Source: an uncultured Clostridia bacterium (GTDB taxonomy: Bacteria > Bacillota > Clostridia > Saccharofermentanales > Saccharofermentanaceae). Taken from it: 46,909 bases of DNA. Below are positions 16,617-24,401 of this stretch, piece after piece; position 1 is the first letter of the stretch, and every line of letters starts with the position of its first letter. The notes under the pieces were generated by a model. The model worked only from the letters and a program-made list of their open reading frames with translations, did not search any database and was not told the DNA's origin. The DNA is taken from assembly GCA_946403085.1 (NCBI GenBank), contig CAMIYM010000018.1:1-46909 (forward strand). The letters run 5' to 3'. The translations under genes and the position numbers were made by a program.

Positions 16617-17042
16617 ATGGCTAAAAAAGTCACAGGTTATGTAAAGCTTCAGATACCTGCAGGCAAAGCAACACCCGCGCCGCCGGTCGGACCAGCTCTT
16701 GGACAGCACGGTATCAACATTGCCGGCTTCGTCAAAGAGTTCAATGAGAGAACAGCTAAGGACGCAGGTCTCATCATTCCTGTAATCATTACAGTTTATG
16801 CAGACCGTTCGTTCACGTTCATCACGAAGACTCCGCCGGTACCGGTACTTCTTAAGAAGACCGCTAAGATCGAGAAGGCTTCGGGAAGACCTAATACAGA
16901 CAAGGTTGCAACAGTGACATGGGAAGACTGCAAGAAGATCGCTGAGATCAAGATGCCTGACGTTAACGCAACAGACATCGATGCTTGCGCAAGAATGGTT
17001 GCAGGCACAGCACGTTCCATGGGTATCGTTGTAAAGGACTAA
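16617..17042 (+). CDS. rplK: 50S ribosomal protein L11
   Basis: L11 forms the GTPase-associated stalk base and is needed for RelA-type stringent signalling. ATG 16617 lies 7 bases after GGAGGT and gives 141 residues, the standard length; an in-frame GTG at 16608 falls inside the ribosome site. Motifs are the N-terminal [24 protein letters not shown] and the rRNA-binding C-terminal segment with ITKTPP and GTARSMGI. rplA follows after 17 bp. Confidence 0.97.
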   Translation: MAKKVTGYVKLQIPAGKATPAPPVGPALGQHGINIAGFVKEFNERTAKDAGLIIPVIITVYADRSFTFITKTPPVPVLLKKTAKIEKASGRPNTDKVATVTWEDCKKIAEIKMPDVNATDIDACARMVAGTARSMGIVVKD

Positions 17043-17059
17043 GGAAAGGAGAATAGAGC

Positions 17060-17752
17060 ATGAATAAAGGCAAGAGATATGCTGAGCTTTCAAAGCTCGT
17101 AGACAGATCCGTACTCTATGATCCCTCCGAAGCAGCTAAGCTTGTTGTAGAGACAGGTAAGGCTAAGTTCGATGAGACTGTAGAGCTTCACGTAAGACTC
17201 GGCGTTGACTCCAGACACGCTGACCAGCAGGTTAGAGGTGCTGTAGTTCTTCCTCACGGTACAGGCCGTACAAAGAGAGTTTTGGTACTCGCTAAGGGCC
17301 CCAAGGCTGATGAGGCTAAGGAAGCAGGCGCTGATTTCGTTGGTGACGACGATATGATCACAAAGATCGAGAAGGAAAACTGGTTTGACTTCGACGTTAT
17401 CGTAGCAACACCTGATATGATGGGTAAGCTCGGTAAGTTAGGTAAGGTTTTGGGTCCTAAGGGCTTGATGCCTAACCCTAAGGCAGGCACAGTTACTATG
17501 GATGTTGTAAAGGCTGTTAACGAAGTTAAGGCTGGTAAGATCGAGTACAGACTCGACAAGTCCAACATCATCCACTGCCCCGTCGGCAAGGTTTCTTTCG
17601 GTGCTGAAAAGATCGAAGAGAACGTTAAGGCTCTGATGGAAGCAATCATCAAGGCTAAGCCGGCAGCAGCTAAGGGCCAGTACATCAAGAACTGCTCAAT
17701 CGCAACAACGATGGGCCCTGGAATCAAGGTAAACGCTCAGAAGTTCGCTTGA
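17060..17752 (+). CDS. rplA: 50S ribosomal protein L1
   Basis: L1 builds the mobile L1 stalk that helps release E-site tRNA and in many bacteria represses its own operon by binding the mRNA. The 230-residue protein has the two-domain sequence with the signature [19 protein letters not shown] and ends [20 protein letters not shown] stands before ATG 17060. It follows rplK as in nearly all bacteria. Confidence 0.97.
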   Translation: MNKGKRYAELSKLVDRSVLYDPSEAAKLVVETGKAKFDETVELHVRLGVDSRHADQQVRGAVVLPHGTGRTKRVLVLAKGPKADEAKEAGADFVGDDDMITKIEKENWFDFDVIVATPDMMGKLGKLGKVLGPKGLMPNPKAGTVTMDVVKAVNEVKAGKIEYRLDKSNIIHCPVGKVSFGAEKIEENVKALMEAIIKAKPAAAKGQYIKNCSIATTMGPGIKVNAQKFA

Positions 17753-17774
17753 TTCTGAACTAACTACAATTAAA

Positions 17775-17930
17775 TACCTTTCCTGCCAAAGACAGCAGGT
17801 GAAGTCATTGCAATATGATTTCTGAAATGTCCGTCAAACGGGCGGCCGGCCGAGGAAGGAACTTTTAATTCTCTAGGATTAATTCGTCCCCCTTGGTTTA
17901 CCTGTCAGGTTACCCAGGGGGGGTTTTAAT
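17775..17930 (+). ncRNA. Ribosomal protein L10 leader with terminator-like hairpin
   Basis: The 205-bp gap between rplA and rplJ has the pattern of the Gram-positive L10 leader: a CCTGCC...GGCAGG-type stem at 17782-17800, a GC-rich part with GGCCGGCCGAGGAAGGAAC at about 17843-17861, and a final hairpin with CCCCC (17888-17892) paired to GGGGG near 17917-17923, then TTTT. L10(L12)4 binds such leaders and represses its own operon, by attenuation in some Firmicutes. Exact boundaries need a covariance-model search. Confidence 0.8.
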
Positions 17931-17957
17931 AGAATAAAACAAGGAGGAAAAACCAAT

Positions 17958-18554
17958 ATGCCCAGTGAAAAGATTCTGGCAGCTAAGCAGCAGCGTGTTG
18001 AAGATCTCTCTTCTGCATTGAAGGGCGCTACAACATATGTATTCGTAGCTACACGTGGACTTACTGTTGCTCAGGACACAGAAATGCGTGCAGAGCTTCG
18101 TAAGGCTGGCGTTAAGTTCGAGGTCATTAAGAACACAACTTTAAGACGTGTTTTTGCAGAGCTTGGCTATGAAGGACTTGATGACGTATTCAAGGGACCT
18201 ACAGCAGTAGGATACTCTGATGACATCATCGCTCCTGCAAAGATTCTCGCTAAGTATAGTGAGGATATTGAGCCCATGGAGATCAAGGGCGGCATCATTG
18301 ATGGTAAGGTTGCTTCTGTTGACGAAGTTATCGCACTTTCAAAGGTACCGGATCCGACAACACTCCAGACACAGGTTGCATATTCTTTGCTCTTCCCTTT
18401 CACGAAGCTTGCTATGCTCGTAAAGGCTGTTGCAGAGAAGAAGCAGGAAGAAGGCGGTGAAGCTCCCGCAGCTGCACCCGCAGCAGAAGAAGTAAAGGCT
18501 GAAGCAGAGGCACCCGCTGAAGCTGCAGCACCCGCGGAAACACCCGCAGAGTAA
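17958..18554 (+). CDS. rplJ: 50S ribosomal protein L10
   Basis: L10 anchors the L7/L12 dimers to the ribosome. Of 198 residues, the first 160 or so form the rRNA-binding domain (AAKQQRVEDLSSALKGA; VIKNTTLRRVF; ALSKVPDPTTLQ) and the helix that carries L12. The last 40 are an Ala/Glu/Pro-rich tail, a mild lengthening of the end compared with Bacillus L10. AAGGAGGAAA precedes ATG 17958. It is preceded by its leader and followed by rplL after 31 bp. Confidence 0.96.
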   Translation: MPSEKILAAKQQRVEDLSSALKGATTYVFVATRGLTVAQDTEMRAELRKAGVKFEVIKNTTLRRVFAELGYEGLDDVFKGPTAVGYSDDIIAPAKILAKYSEDIEPMEIKGGIIDGKVASVDEVIALSKVPDPTTLQTQVAYSLLFPFTKLAMLVKAVAEKKQEEGGEAPAAAPAAEEVKAEAEAPAEAAAPAETPAE

Positions 18555-18585
18555 TTAGCTAAAATTTCATAGGAGGAAACTTAAA

Positions 18586-18963
18586 ATGGCTAGTGAGAAA
18601 GTTACAAGCATTCTTGAAGAAATTAAGGGTCTCTCAGTTATCGAGCTTTTCGATCTTGAGAAGGCTATTGAAGAGGAATTCGGCGTATCCGCAGCAGCAG
18701 TAGCAGTTTCAGCTGGTGCTGGCGCAGGCGCTGGTGCAGCAGCTGCTGAGCAGACAGAGTTCACAGTTATGCTCAAGAGCTTCGGCGATTCCAAGATGGG
18801 CGTTATCAAGGCAGTTAAGGATGTTCTTGGTATGGGTCTTAAGGAAGCTAAGGAACTCGTTGAGAAGGCACCTGTTGCTCTCAAGGAGAACGTTTCTAAG
18901 GATGAGGCTGATGACCTCATGAAGAAGCTCGCAGATTGCGGCGGTGAGCTCGAGCTCAAGTAA
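18586..18963 (+). CDS. rplL: 50S ribosomal protein L7/L12
   Basis: L7/L12 is the flexible stalk protein that recruits and stimulates translational GTPases. Within 125 residues there are the N-terminal dimer domain, an Ala/Gly-rich hinge (about 37-52) and the C-terminal domain with the conserved [17 protein letters not shown] and [13 protein letters not shown] segments. AGGAGGAAAC before ATG 18586 is very strong, fitting the need for several L12 copies per ribosome. A terminator follows. Confidence 0.97.
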   Translation: MASEKVTSILEEIKGLSVIELFDLEKAIEEEFGVSAAAVAVSAGAGAGAGAAAAEQTEFTVMLKSFGDSKMGVIKAVKDVLGMGLKEAKELVEKAPVALKENVSKDEADDLMKKLADCGGELELK

Positions 18964-18991
18964 TTCTTAACAACTTAGAATTGTACTTTCA

Positions 18992-19025
18992 AGGGGCTGT
19001 CTCGTAAGAGAGGGCCTCTTTTTTT
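18992..19025 (+). terminator. Terminator after rplL
   Basis: AGGGGCTGTCTC and GAGAGGGCCTCT pair around a GTAA loop with one mismatch, followed by seven T. It ends the ribosomal protein unit, so rpoB, which usually follows rplL, is not part of it here. The 200 bp after it (to 19228) holds no gene I would accept. Confidence 0.85.
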
Positions 19026-19228
19026 ATGTGACATTTTTCGAGAAGGACAAAGATAAACAACGCTTTTTCAAGTAACTGTTGACTATTGCTGTACATGCAT
19101 AAACGAAGTCCTCAAATGCTGTGTATTCTTCAATGATTCCACGGTCGATAACACGGGAGCCGTTTGCTAATATGCAGGCATAAAGAACGAAGGAACAATA
19201 AAGAAAAACACTAAAGAGGAGATCAGTT

Positions 19229-19657
19229 ATGAGACTTGAAAACGACACAGTACTTAATGAATTATTTGATGAACAGTTCGAGAAAATCCCGTTCCTTTTC
19301 AGATTCAGCAGGAGACGCTTTTATACTTCTCTGGTAATTATGGGAGTCCTACTGGTATCGATCGTGGTATTCATATGCCTTTTCTATAACTCGGGAAATT
19401 ATGAGATGATCGATACTGCTGCCGGCTCAGGCTATCAGATGGGTGTAAATGTATATAACAACAACTTCGCAGTAGGCGTGATCTTATCAGCTCTTGTTCT
19501 CGCACTGATCTCTTTCTGGGTAGTCGTATCCAAGTGGTTCGAGCAGAGAGCCTTTAAAAAGGCTTCAAACCTCGCCCAGATGATCCACATTTCAGAAGAG
19601 AACAGAAACCACATGAGATGGATGAACTGGAAAGCACAGAACAGATTCGATTTTTAA
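19229..19657 (+). CDS. Small two-helix membrane protein, paralogue 1
   Basis: This 142-residue protein matches no family I recognise. It opens with MRLENDTVLNELFDEQ, then the block FEKIPFLFRFSRRR, a membrane helix (about 30-52), a polar outside loop of about 27 residues, a second helix (about 80-102), and a basic C-terminal part (FEQRAFKKASNLAQMIHIS). AAAGAGGAGA precedes ATG 19229. Both ends should be in the cytoplasm. The next gene encodes a clear paralogue. Since the loop is the least similar part, it may bind something outside; the function is unknown. Confidence 0.8.
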   Translation: MRLENDTVLNELFDEQFEKIPFLFRFSRRRFYTSLVIMGVLLVSIVVFICLFYNSGNYEMIDTAAGSGYQMGVNVYNNNFAVGVILSALVLALISFWVVVSKWFEQRAFKKASNLAQMIHISEENRNHMRWMNWKAQNRFDF

Positions 19658-19684
19658 AAAGCAACATAAAGTCTCATTCCCAAG

Positions 19685-19718
19685 ACACCTGACCGTTGAT
19701 AATGGTCAGGTGTTTTTC
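19685..19718 (+). terminator. Terminator between the two paralogues
   Basis: A perfect 10-bp stem, ACACCTGACC and GGTCAGGTGT, around a 9-base loop, followed by TTTTT. The two paralogous genes are therefore separate transcription units. Confidence 0.92.
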
Positions 19719-19769
19719 TTTACTATTTCTTATCTGTTAATAGGGAAAGTCATCTGATACTATTCAGGT

Positions 19770-20192
19770 ATGAGAATGGAGAATGACGACAATTTTAATT
19801 TCCTGTTTAACGAGGAGTTCGAGAAGATCCCGTTCTTATTCAGGTTCAGCAAGAAGCGATTGATCGTCGTTGTTGCTATCATGGTCATAGCCATTGCTTC
19901 TGCCACGATATTCTTAAATCTGTTCTATGATTCTGCTGTGTATGTGACTGTCCCGTCAATAGATGCTGCACATTTTATGGGGTTTAACGATTACAATTAC
20001 ACTTTTCTTATTGCTATGATCTTAAGCGTTGCAGTCGTTGCTTTTCTTGCTGCCTGGATAGTACTGGCCAAGCTGTTCGAAAAGCGTGCTTTCAGAAAAG
20101 CAACACAGCTAAGTAACATGATCAACATTTCCGAAAGAAGCAGAACAGCAAGAATCTGGTCGGATTGGAAGATGAATAACAGAGATTATTAA
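19770..20192 (+). CDS. Small two-helix membrane protein, paralogue 2
   Basis: A 140-residue protein of the same plan as its upstream neighbour: MRMENDDNFNFLFNEE, the shared FEKIPFLFRFSKKR block, helices at about 29-51 and 74-97, and FEKRAFRKATQLSNMINISER at the end. The cytoplasmic ends are well conserved between the two, the helices and loop much less. There is no good ribosome site before ATG 19770; instead an extended -10 element, TGATACTAT, ends 7 bases before the ATG, so the mRNA may be leaderless. It is unrelated to the following tRNA operon. Confidence 0.75.
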   Translation: MRMENDDNFNFLFNEEFEKIPFLFRFSKKRLIVVVAIMVIAIASATIFLNLFYDSAVYVTVPSIDAAHFMGFNDYNYTFLIAMILSVAVVAFLAAWIVLAKLFEKRAFRKATQLSNMINISERSRTARIWSDWKMNNRDY

Positions 20193-20334
20193 TCGCGCTC
20201 ACTGAAGTCCTCCGCGCTTCGCTTGTGCGGAATCGTTCGCGCAATCAATAATCTCTTTACCTGGTGGAAAACCGGAGTAATCAGTTATATCTAAAAATAA
20301 GTAAAATCTATAATCCCTTTTCTTTTTATTTCTA

Positions 20335-20363
20335 TTGACTTTAAACTGTTGAGTGGATATAAT
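20335..20363 (+). promoter_or_regulatory. Promoter of the tRNA operon
   Basis: TTGACT (20335-20340) and TATAAT (20358-20363) with a 17-bp spacer, 18 bp before the first tRNA. The stretch 20193-20334 upstream holds nothing else I recognise. Confidence 0.9.
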
Positions 20364-20380
20364 TTCAAAGCAACTTTTAT

Positions 20381-20457
20381 GGCGGCGTAGCTCAGTTGGC
20401 CAGAGCGTCCGGTTCATACCCGGCAGGTCGTAGGTTCGAATCCCACTGCCGCTACCA
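20381..20457 (+). tRNA. tRNA-Met (CAT)
   Basis: A cloverleaf of 77 nt with encoded CCA. Anticodon CAT, preceded by T and followed by A. The G-starting acceptor stem and D-arm look like elongator Met rather than initiator; an Ile2 tRNA with modified CAT is possible but less likely. Pairing is imperfect: T27-C43 and A51-C63 are mismatched and two acceptor pairs are G-T. Confidence 0.85.
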
Positions 20458-20462
20458 TAAAA

Positions 20463-20537
20463 GGCCCGTTGGTCAACCGGCTAAGACGTCGCCCTTTCAC
20501 GGCGGAGTAACGAGTTCAACTCTCGTACGGGTCACCA
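20463..20537 (+). tRNA. tRNA-Glu (TTC)
   Basis: A cloverleaf of 75 nt with encoded CCA, anticodon TTC in the loop CTTTCAC, and the GGCCCGT acceptor arm typical of Glu. It starts 5 bases after the Met tRNA. Confidence 0.93.
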
Positions 20538-20539
20538 AT

Positions 20540-20613
20540 GGTACCATAGCCAAGTGGTAAGGCATGGGTCTGCAAAACCCTGATCCCCAGTTCAAATCTG
20601 GGTGGTACCTCCA
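20540..20613 (+). tRNA. tRNA-Cys (GCA)
   Basis: A cloverleaf of 74 nt with encoded CCA, anticodon GCA in the loop CTGCAAA, fully paired acceptor arm GGTACCA with TGGTACC. It starts 2 bases after tRNA-Glu and its last base is the first of the terminator stem. Confidence 0.94.
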
Positions 20614-20648
20614 AAGCGTCGCTTTTCTTACAAAGCGACGCTTTTTTT
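20613..20648 (+). terminator. Terminator of the tRNA operon
   Basis: A perfect 10-bp stem, AAAGCGTCGC and GCGACGCTTT, around a 12-base loop, ending in a run of T. Confidence 0.93.
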
Positions 20649-20714
20649 GTTCAGACAATCAGAGTAAAATAATCGGGTTAAAGAAAAGGATTAACCCCGA
20701 AAGATGAGGTTTGT

Positions 20715-21668
20715 ATGAGAGAAGATATCAAGGATCTACTTAAAAGATATGATGAGATCGGTGCTTTGATCCTCGAGCAGAAGCTCGATGAGTTCGGTGA
20801 TAAGCTTGATCAGAAGCCTGAAGGCGTTGACGATACCACCTATGAGGAATATATCCAGCGTCTTGCAAAAGATGAGACTGATGAAGCTACCGCTAAGCTC
20901 GAGAATGAGCCTGATGAACGTCTTGGCGACAAGTCAATGAGGCAGGTCATAGATGAGCTCTCATTTGAAGAGAAGACTGAGGCTTTGGAATTTGCTGCTC
21001 TTAATCTGGACAGAGGTGTTCCCCAGTCTCTGGCAGCAAGCATTGCTACAGAAGATCCTGATGAAGTAAGAGATTACTGCGGCAAGGTGATCGGCGAGTG
21101 CGCATGGACTGAAGAAGAGATGACAGATGATAATGTTCTTTTCGAGATGCAGTTCCAGAAGGCTATAGCATGCTTTGAAGTTCTTACGGCCATGAAGGAA
21201 CCATGCTTCATCCAGGCTGTCCTTGACCGTTATATGAGTTACGGCAAGACAAGAGAGTTTGTCGCTGAATCTATCGCCAAGTATGTTGAAGCGTTCCCTG
21301 AAGTATCAGAGCCTTTCCTTATCAACATCATCGAGCAGAATACCGAAGATGGTCTTGAAGGTCCCTGCGAGGACTGCCTGATCATGCTCACAGAGATCGG
21401 CAAGCAGCATAAGACAGAAGAGATCTATCAGACATTAAGACATGCGTTCAGATACATGACGAACAAGATTTATTCTGTTATCTGCCTCGCTGAATACGGT
21501 GATGACAGAGCGGTTTCCATGTTCAAGAACTATATTAACCGCAACCAGCAGACGATCGACAGAGACCTCTTCTACGAGATGATGTCAGCTATCCAGAATC
21601 TTGGCGGTGACATCACTGATATTCAGGATCCTTTCGGAGATTTCCAGAAGAAACAGGGCAAGAAGTAA
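20715..21668 (+). CDS. Acidic HEAT-like repeat protein, hypothetical
   Basis: This protein of 317 residues is soluble, acidic and almost entirely helical. The first 90 residues are very charged (KLDEFGDKL, DETDEATAKLENEPDE). From about 130 on, repeating helix pairs are visible, such as FQKAIACFEVLTAMKEPCFIQAVLDR followed by REFVAESIAKYVEAF, which suggests HEAT-type repeats. It has several Cys residues but no clear metal motif. TGAGGTTTG stands before ATG 20715. Its stop overlaps the start of the GH26 gene by one base, so the two are coupled. I do not recognise a family; a scaffold role is a guess. Confidence 0.7.
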   Translation: MREDIKDLLKRYDEIGALILEQKLDEFGDKLDQKPEGVDDTTYEEYIQRLAKDETDEATAKLENEPDERLGDKSMRQVIDELSFEEKTEALEFAALNLDRGVPQSLAASIATEDPDEVRDYCGKVIGECAWTEEEMTDDNVLFEMQFQKAIACFEVLTAMKEPCFIQAVLDRYMSYGKTREFVAESIAKYVEAFPEVSEPFLINIIEQNTEDGLEGPCEDCLIMLTEIGKQHKTEEIYQTLRHAFRYMTNKIYSVICLAEYGDDRAVSMFKNYINRNQQTIDRDLFYEMMSAIQNLGGDITDIQDPFGDFQKKQGKK

Positions 21669-22771
21669 TGGCATTGAAGTATAAGAGATCGGAGAAGACT
21701 GACAGCCTCCTTGGCATATTAAGAGAATTCTCCGGAAGCGACAGGATATTATTCGGCCAGCAGAATGCAGGCCACATCGGTGTGTCGATCGAAGCTACGG
21801 ACGGCACCGAATCCGACTGCAAGAATCTGTGTGGCAGACATCCGGCGATCGTCGGTGTTGATACATTGAGCTTTCAGGGTTATGAGGGCAATATGAGCGA
21901 CCTTATAACCGTCGTTAAGAACTTAAGACGCCAGGGCGTTATCGTTACGCTGTCTTCGCATATGCCGAACTTCTCGTTAGGCGGTGATGAATTCTACGAT
22001 TATTCACCGAACATTACCGACGGTGACTGCGGAAGACGCATTATGCCGGGCGGAGACCTCAATGAGAAATACAGAAGATTCCTGGATTTGATCGCTGAAT
22101 TCGCCTCGCTTTGTGTTGACGTTGAAGGCGAGAAGATCCCGATGATCTTCCGTCCGTTCCACGAGTGCAACGGCGACTGGTTCTGGTGGGGTCCTTCCTA
22201 TCTTAATGACAAAGAGTATATTGAGCTCTTCAGATATACGGTTGACTATCTCCTTGGCGAAAAGGGCGTGGACAATCTTGCGATTGCATATTCTCCCAAC
22301 GGCTTTTTCCAGAGCGAAAATGATTACCTCGCAAGATATCCGGGCGATGAATATGTGGATATCATGGGTATGGATATCTACCACGACAAGCCGCACAAGG
22401 GTGATGGCTTCTATCACAAGCTTTCCTCATCGATCGACCTGATCGATGACATTGCCCAGGTTCACGGTAAGATCACGGCTCTTACAGAGATCGGATACCG
22501 TTCGCTTGAGACAGAGAACGGATACTTTGAAGGCCTTGCGCCGATGGATAATACTGTCAAGGAATGGTTTACGGAAGTGCTTGATGCCATTATGTCAACC
22601 GTAGGAGGAAAGAGGCTGGCATATATGCTCATCTGGGCCAATTTCTCTGACACGCAGTTCTGGCTTCCGTTTGCCACTGAGGATTTCAGACACGAGATGT
22701 GCGATGACTTCATAAAGTTCGCAGAAGACGGCCGCGTCAAGATGGCTCCCGTGTTTGATTTCAACGATTAG
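21668..22771 (+). CDS. Glycoside hydrolase family 26-like enzyme (beta-mannanase-like), cytoplasmic
   Basis: GH26 enzymes cleave beta-mannans or related glucans with retention. The 367-residue TIM barrel shows FGQQNAGHIG near the N-terminus, a strand-3 segment GVIVTLSSHMPNFSLGG, the acid/base motif RPFHECNGDWFWWG (Glu166), the long middle region AYSPNGFF, MGMDIYHD, and the nucleophile motif ITALTEIGY (Glu274). No signal peptide, anchor or carbohydrate-binding domain is present, so the enzyme should act inside the cell, probably on imported manno-oligosaccharides. This is less usual than the secreted forms. It is coupled to the HEAT-like gene upstream. Confidence 0.85.
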   Translation: MALKYKRSEKTDSLLGILREFSGSDRILFGQQNAGHIGVSIEATDGTESDCKNLCGRHPAIVGVDTLSFQGYEGNMSDLITVVKNLRRQGVIVTLSSHMPNFSLGGDEFYDYSPNITDGDCGRRIMPGGDLNEKYRRFLDLIAEFASLCVDVEGEKIPMIFRPFHECNGDWFWWGPSYLNDKEYIELFRYTVDYLLGEKGVDNLAIAYSPNGFFQSENDYLARYPGDEYVDIMGMDIYHDKPHKGDGFYHKLSSSIDLIDDIAQVHGKITALTEIGYRSLETENGYFEGLAPMDNTVKEWFTEVLDAIMSTVGGKRLAYMLIWANFSDTQFWLPFATEDFRHEMCDDFIKFAEDGRVKMAPVFDFND

Positions 22772-22783
22772 GTCTGATAGTAT
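22755..22783 (+). promoter_or_regulatory. Likely promoter of tRNA-Gly(CCC)
   Basis: TTGATT (22755-22760), a 17-bp spacer, and an extended -10 TGATAGTAT (hexamer 22778-22783). It lies across the 3' end of the GH26 gene and would start about 14 bases before the tRNA. Confidence 0.6.
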
Positions 22784-22803
22784 TGCATTGTTTCAGGACC
22801 TTT

Positions 22804-22879
<76 letters not shown>

Positions 22880-22891
22880 TATGATCATTAG

Positions 22892-22918
22892 AGGATGTCT
22901 TTTTAGGCATCCTTTTTT
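22892..22918 (+). terminator. Terminator after tRNA-Gly(CCC)
   Basis: AGGATG and CATCCT flank a 10-base loop, with six T following. Confidence 0.8.
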
Positions 22919-23013
22919 AGTTATGACAAGAAAATATGACCCTGAAATTGATATTAAAAAATCTTTTGGATGTGTAGAATAAATCTATACCAAGATCCAA
23001 GGAGGATTTAATT

Positions 23014-23172
23014 ATGCAGAAGTATGTTTGCGCATTTTGCGGATACGAGTATGACCCCGAAGTAGGCGATCCCGACAGCGGAATTGCACCCGGAACAGCA
23101 TTCGAGGATATCCCTGAGGATTGGAAGTGCCCCGTTTGCGGCGTAGGCAAGGAGAATTTCCAGCCCGCATAA
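23014..23172 (+). CDS. Rubredoxin
   Basis: Rubredoxin is a small one-iron electron carrier in the cytoplasm, used in anaerobes in oxygen and peroxide detoxification with rubrerythrin or flavodiiron proteins. The 52 residues have both iron knuckles: CAFCG (Cys6, Cys9) and CPVCG (Cys39, Cys42), and the [22 protein letters not shown] core. AAGGAGGAT is placed 6 bases before ATG 23014. It is a single gene, followed by a hairpin. Confidence 0.97.
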   Translation: MQKYVCAFCGYEYDPEVGDPDSGIAPGTAFEDIPEDWKCPVCGVGKENFQPA

Positions 23173-23188
23173 TTTAATTTGTTTATTA

Positions 23189-23232
23189 GCGCGGGGTAGC
23201 GGCAGGCCTGGAATAAGCCTGTCGTCCCGCGT
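23189..23232 (+). terminator. Terminator-like hairpin after rubredoxin
   Basis: CGCGGG (23190-23195) pairs with CCCGCG (23226-23231), with an inner CAGGC/GCCTG stem. The T-rich part that follows (TTATCATTTGTGTTT) is interrupted, so termination may be incomplete and the next gene could receive read-through. Confidence 0.5.
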
Positions 23233-23270
23233 TATCATTTGTGTTTCTAAAGAAGACAGGTTTTCGATTT

Positions 23271-24401
23271 ATGGCAGATAATACTAATACCGTTTCGAGA
23301 GAGAAGATCATAGTTAAGACGGGGATCATCGGCATCATTGCCAATGTTTTCCTTGCTTCATTTAAAGCGATCATAGGCGTCGCTATTCATTCGACAGCTA
23401 TGGTGCTTGATGCCGTCAACAACTTCAGTGATGTATTATCATCTGTTGTTGCGATCATCGGTACCAAGATCGCATCCAAGAAGCCGGACTATAAGCATCC
23501 CTTGGGTCACGGCAGAGTCGAGTATCTTGCCCAGATGATCATCGCGGCATTGATCCTGTATGCCGGTATCACTGCTTTATGGGAATCTGTCCAGAAGATA
23601 ATTCATCCGGTCGAAGCAGACCACAGTGCTATCTCGCTGACTATCATCTCGGTCGCTATCGTTGTTAAGATCGTATTAGGCATTTTTGTTAAAGGGCAGG
23701 GCAAAAAAGTTAAATCAGACCTTCTCATCTCATCCGGAACGGATGCTCTTTTCGATGCCATTCTTTCCACTGCCGTACTTATCTCTGCGATAATCCTTCT
23801 TATCTTCAAGTTCAATATCGAAGCATATGTCAGCGTTATCATTTCCGTGTTCATCCTCAAGGCAGGTTATGAGATCATCAAGGAAGCCGTAGATGACATG
23901 GTCGGACACAGGGTCGAAGCGGAGTATACCAAGAAGGTCAAAGAGAGTGTTCTTTCTTTTGATGAAGTATACGGTGCTTACGATCTGGTCCTTCATAATT
24001 ACGGGCCGGACAAGTATCTCGGATCCCTTCACATTGAGGTCGACGATACCATGACTGCAGATAAGATCGACGCCCTCACAAGACGCATCACCGCGAAAGT
24101 CTTTCAGGATACCGGAATATTCATCACAGCTATCGGTCTTTATTCAAGGAATTCATCCAATGAGAAGCTCATGAAGCTAAGGAATGATATCACAAGGCTT
24201 GTTGTGGACCATAAGCACATAAAGCAGATCCACGGCTTTTATGTTGATGAGGAAAATAAGAGGATCACATTTGACGTGGTCGTCGATTTTGCGGAACAGA
24301 ACAGGGAAGGACTGATCGAACATATTAAGGGAGACGTTAAGAAAGAACTTCCCGAATATGAGATCATCGTTGCACTGGACAGTGATATAAGCGATCAGTG
24401 A
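23271..24401 (+). CDS. Cation diffusion facilitator (CDF) metal transporter
   Basis: CDF proteins export divalent metals such as Zn, Mn or Fe in exchange for protons. ATG 23271 gives 376 residues; an in-frame GTG at 23241 lacks a ribosome site. The membrane domain has six helices (about 15-210) with the metal-site motifs HSTAMVLDAVNNFSD in helix 2 and HPLGHGRVEY after it. The cytoplasmic C-terminal domain (about 210-290) is the usual metal-binding dimer domain, followed by about 80 more residues that look like a second such domain, as in larger clostridial CDF proteins. Which metal is moved cannot be told. It is exactly adjacent to, and convergent with, the next gene. Confidence 0.88.
   Translation: MADNTNTVSREKIIVKTGIIGIIANVFLASFKAIIGVAIHSTAMVLDAVNNFSDVLSSVVAIIGTKIASKKPDYKHPLGHGRVEYLAQMIIAALILYAGITALWESVQKIIHPVEADHSAISLTIISVAIVVKIVLGIFVKGQGKKVKSDLLISSGTDALFDAILSTAVLISAIILLIFKFNIEAYVSVIISVFILKAGYEIIKEAVDDMVGHRVEAEYTKKVKESVLSFDEVYGAYDLVLHNYGPDKYLGSLHIEVDDTMTADKIDALTRRITAKVFQDTGIFITAIGLYSRNSSNEKLMKLRNDITRLVVDHKHIKQIHGFYVDEENKRITFDVVVDFAEQNREGLIEHIKGDVKKELPEYEIIVALDSDISDQ

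Noticed and set aside
19024..19248. Minus-strand open frame of 74 codons after the rplL terminator
   Set aside because: It has no ribosome site, overlaps the start of the next real gene, and shows no family resemblance. A decayed gene remnant is possible but I cannot support it.
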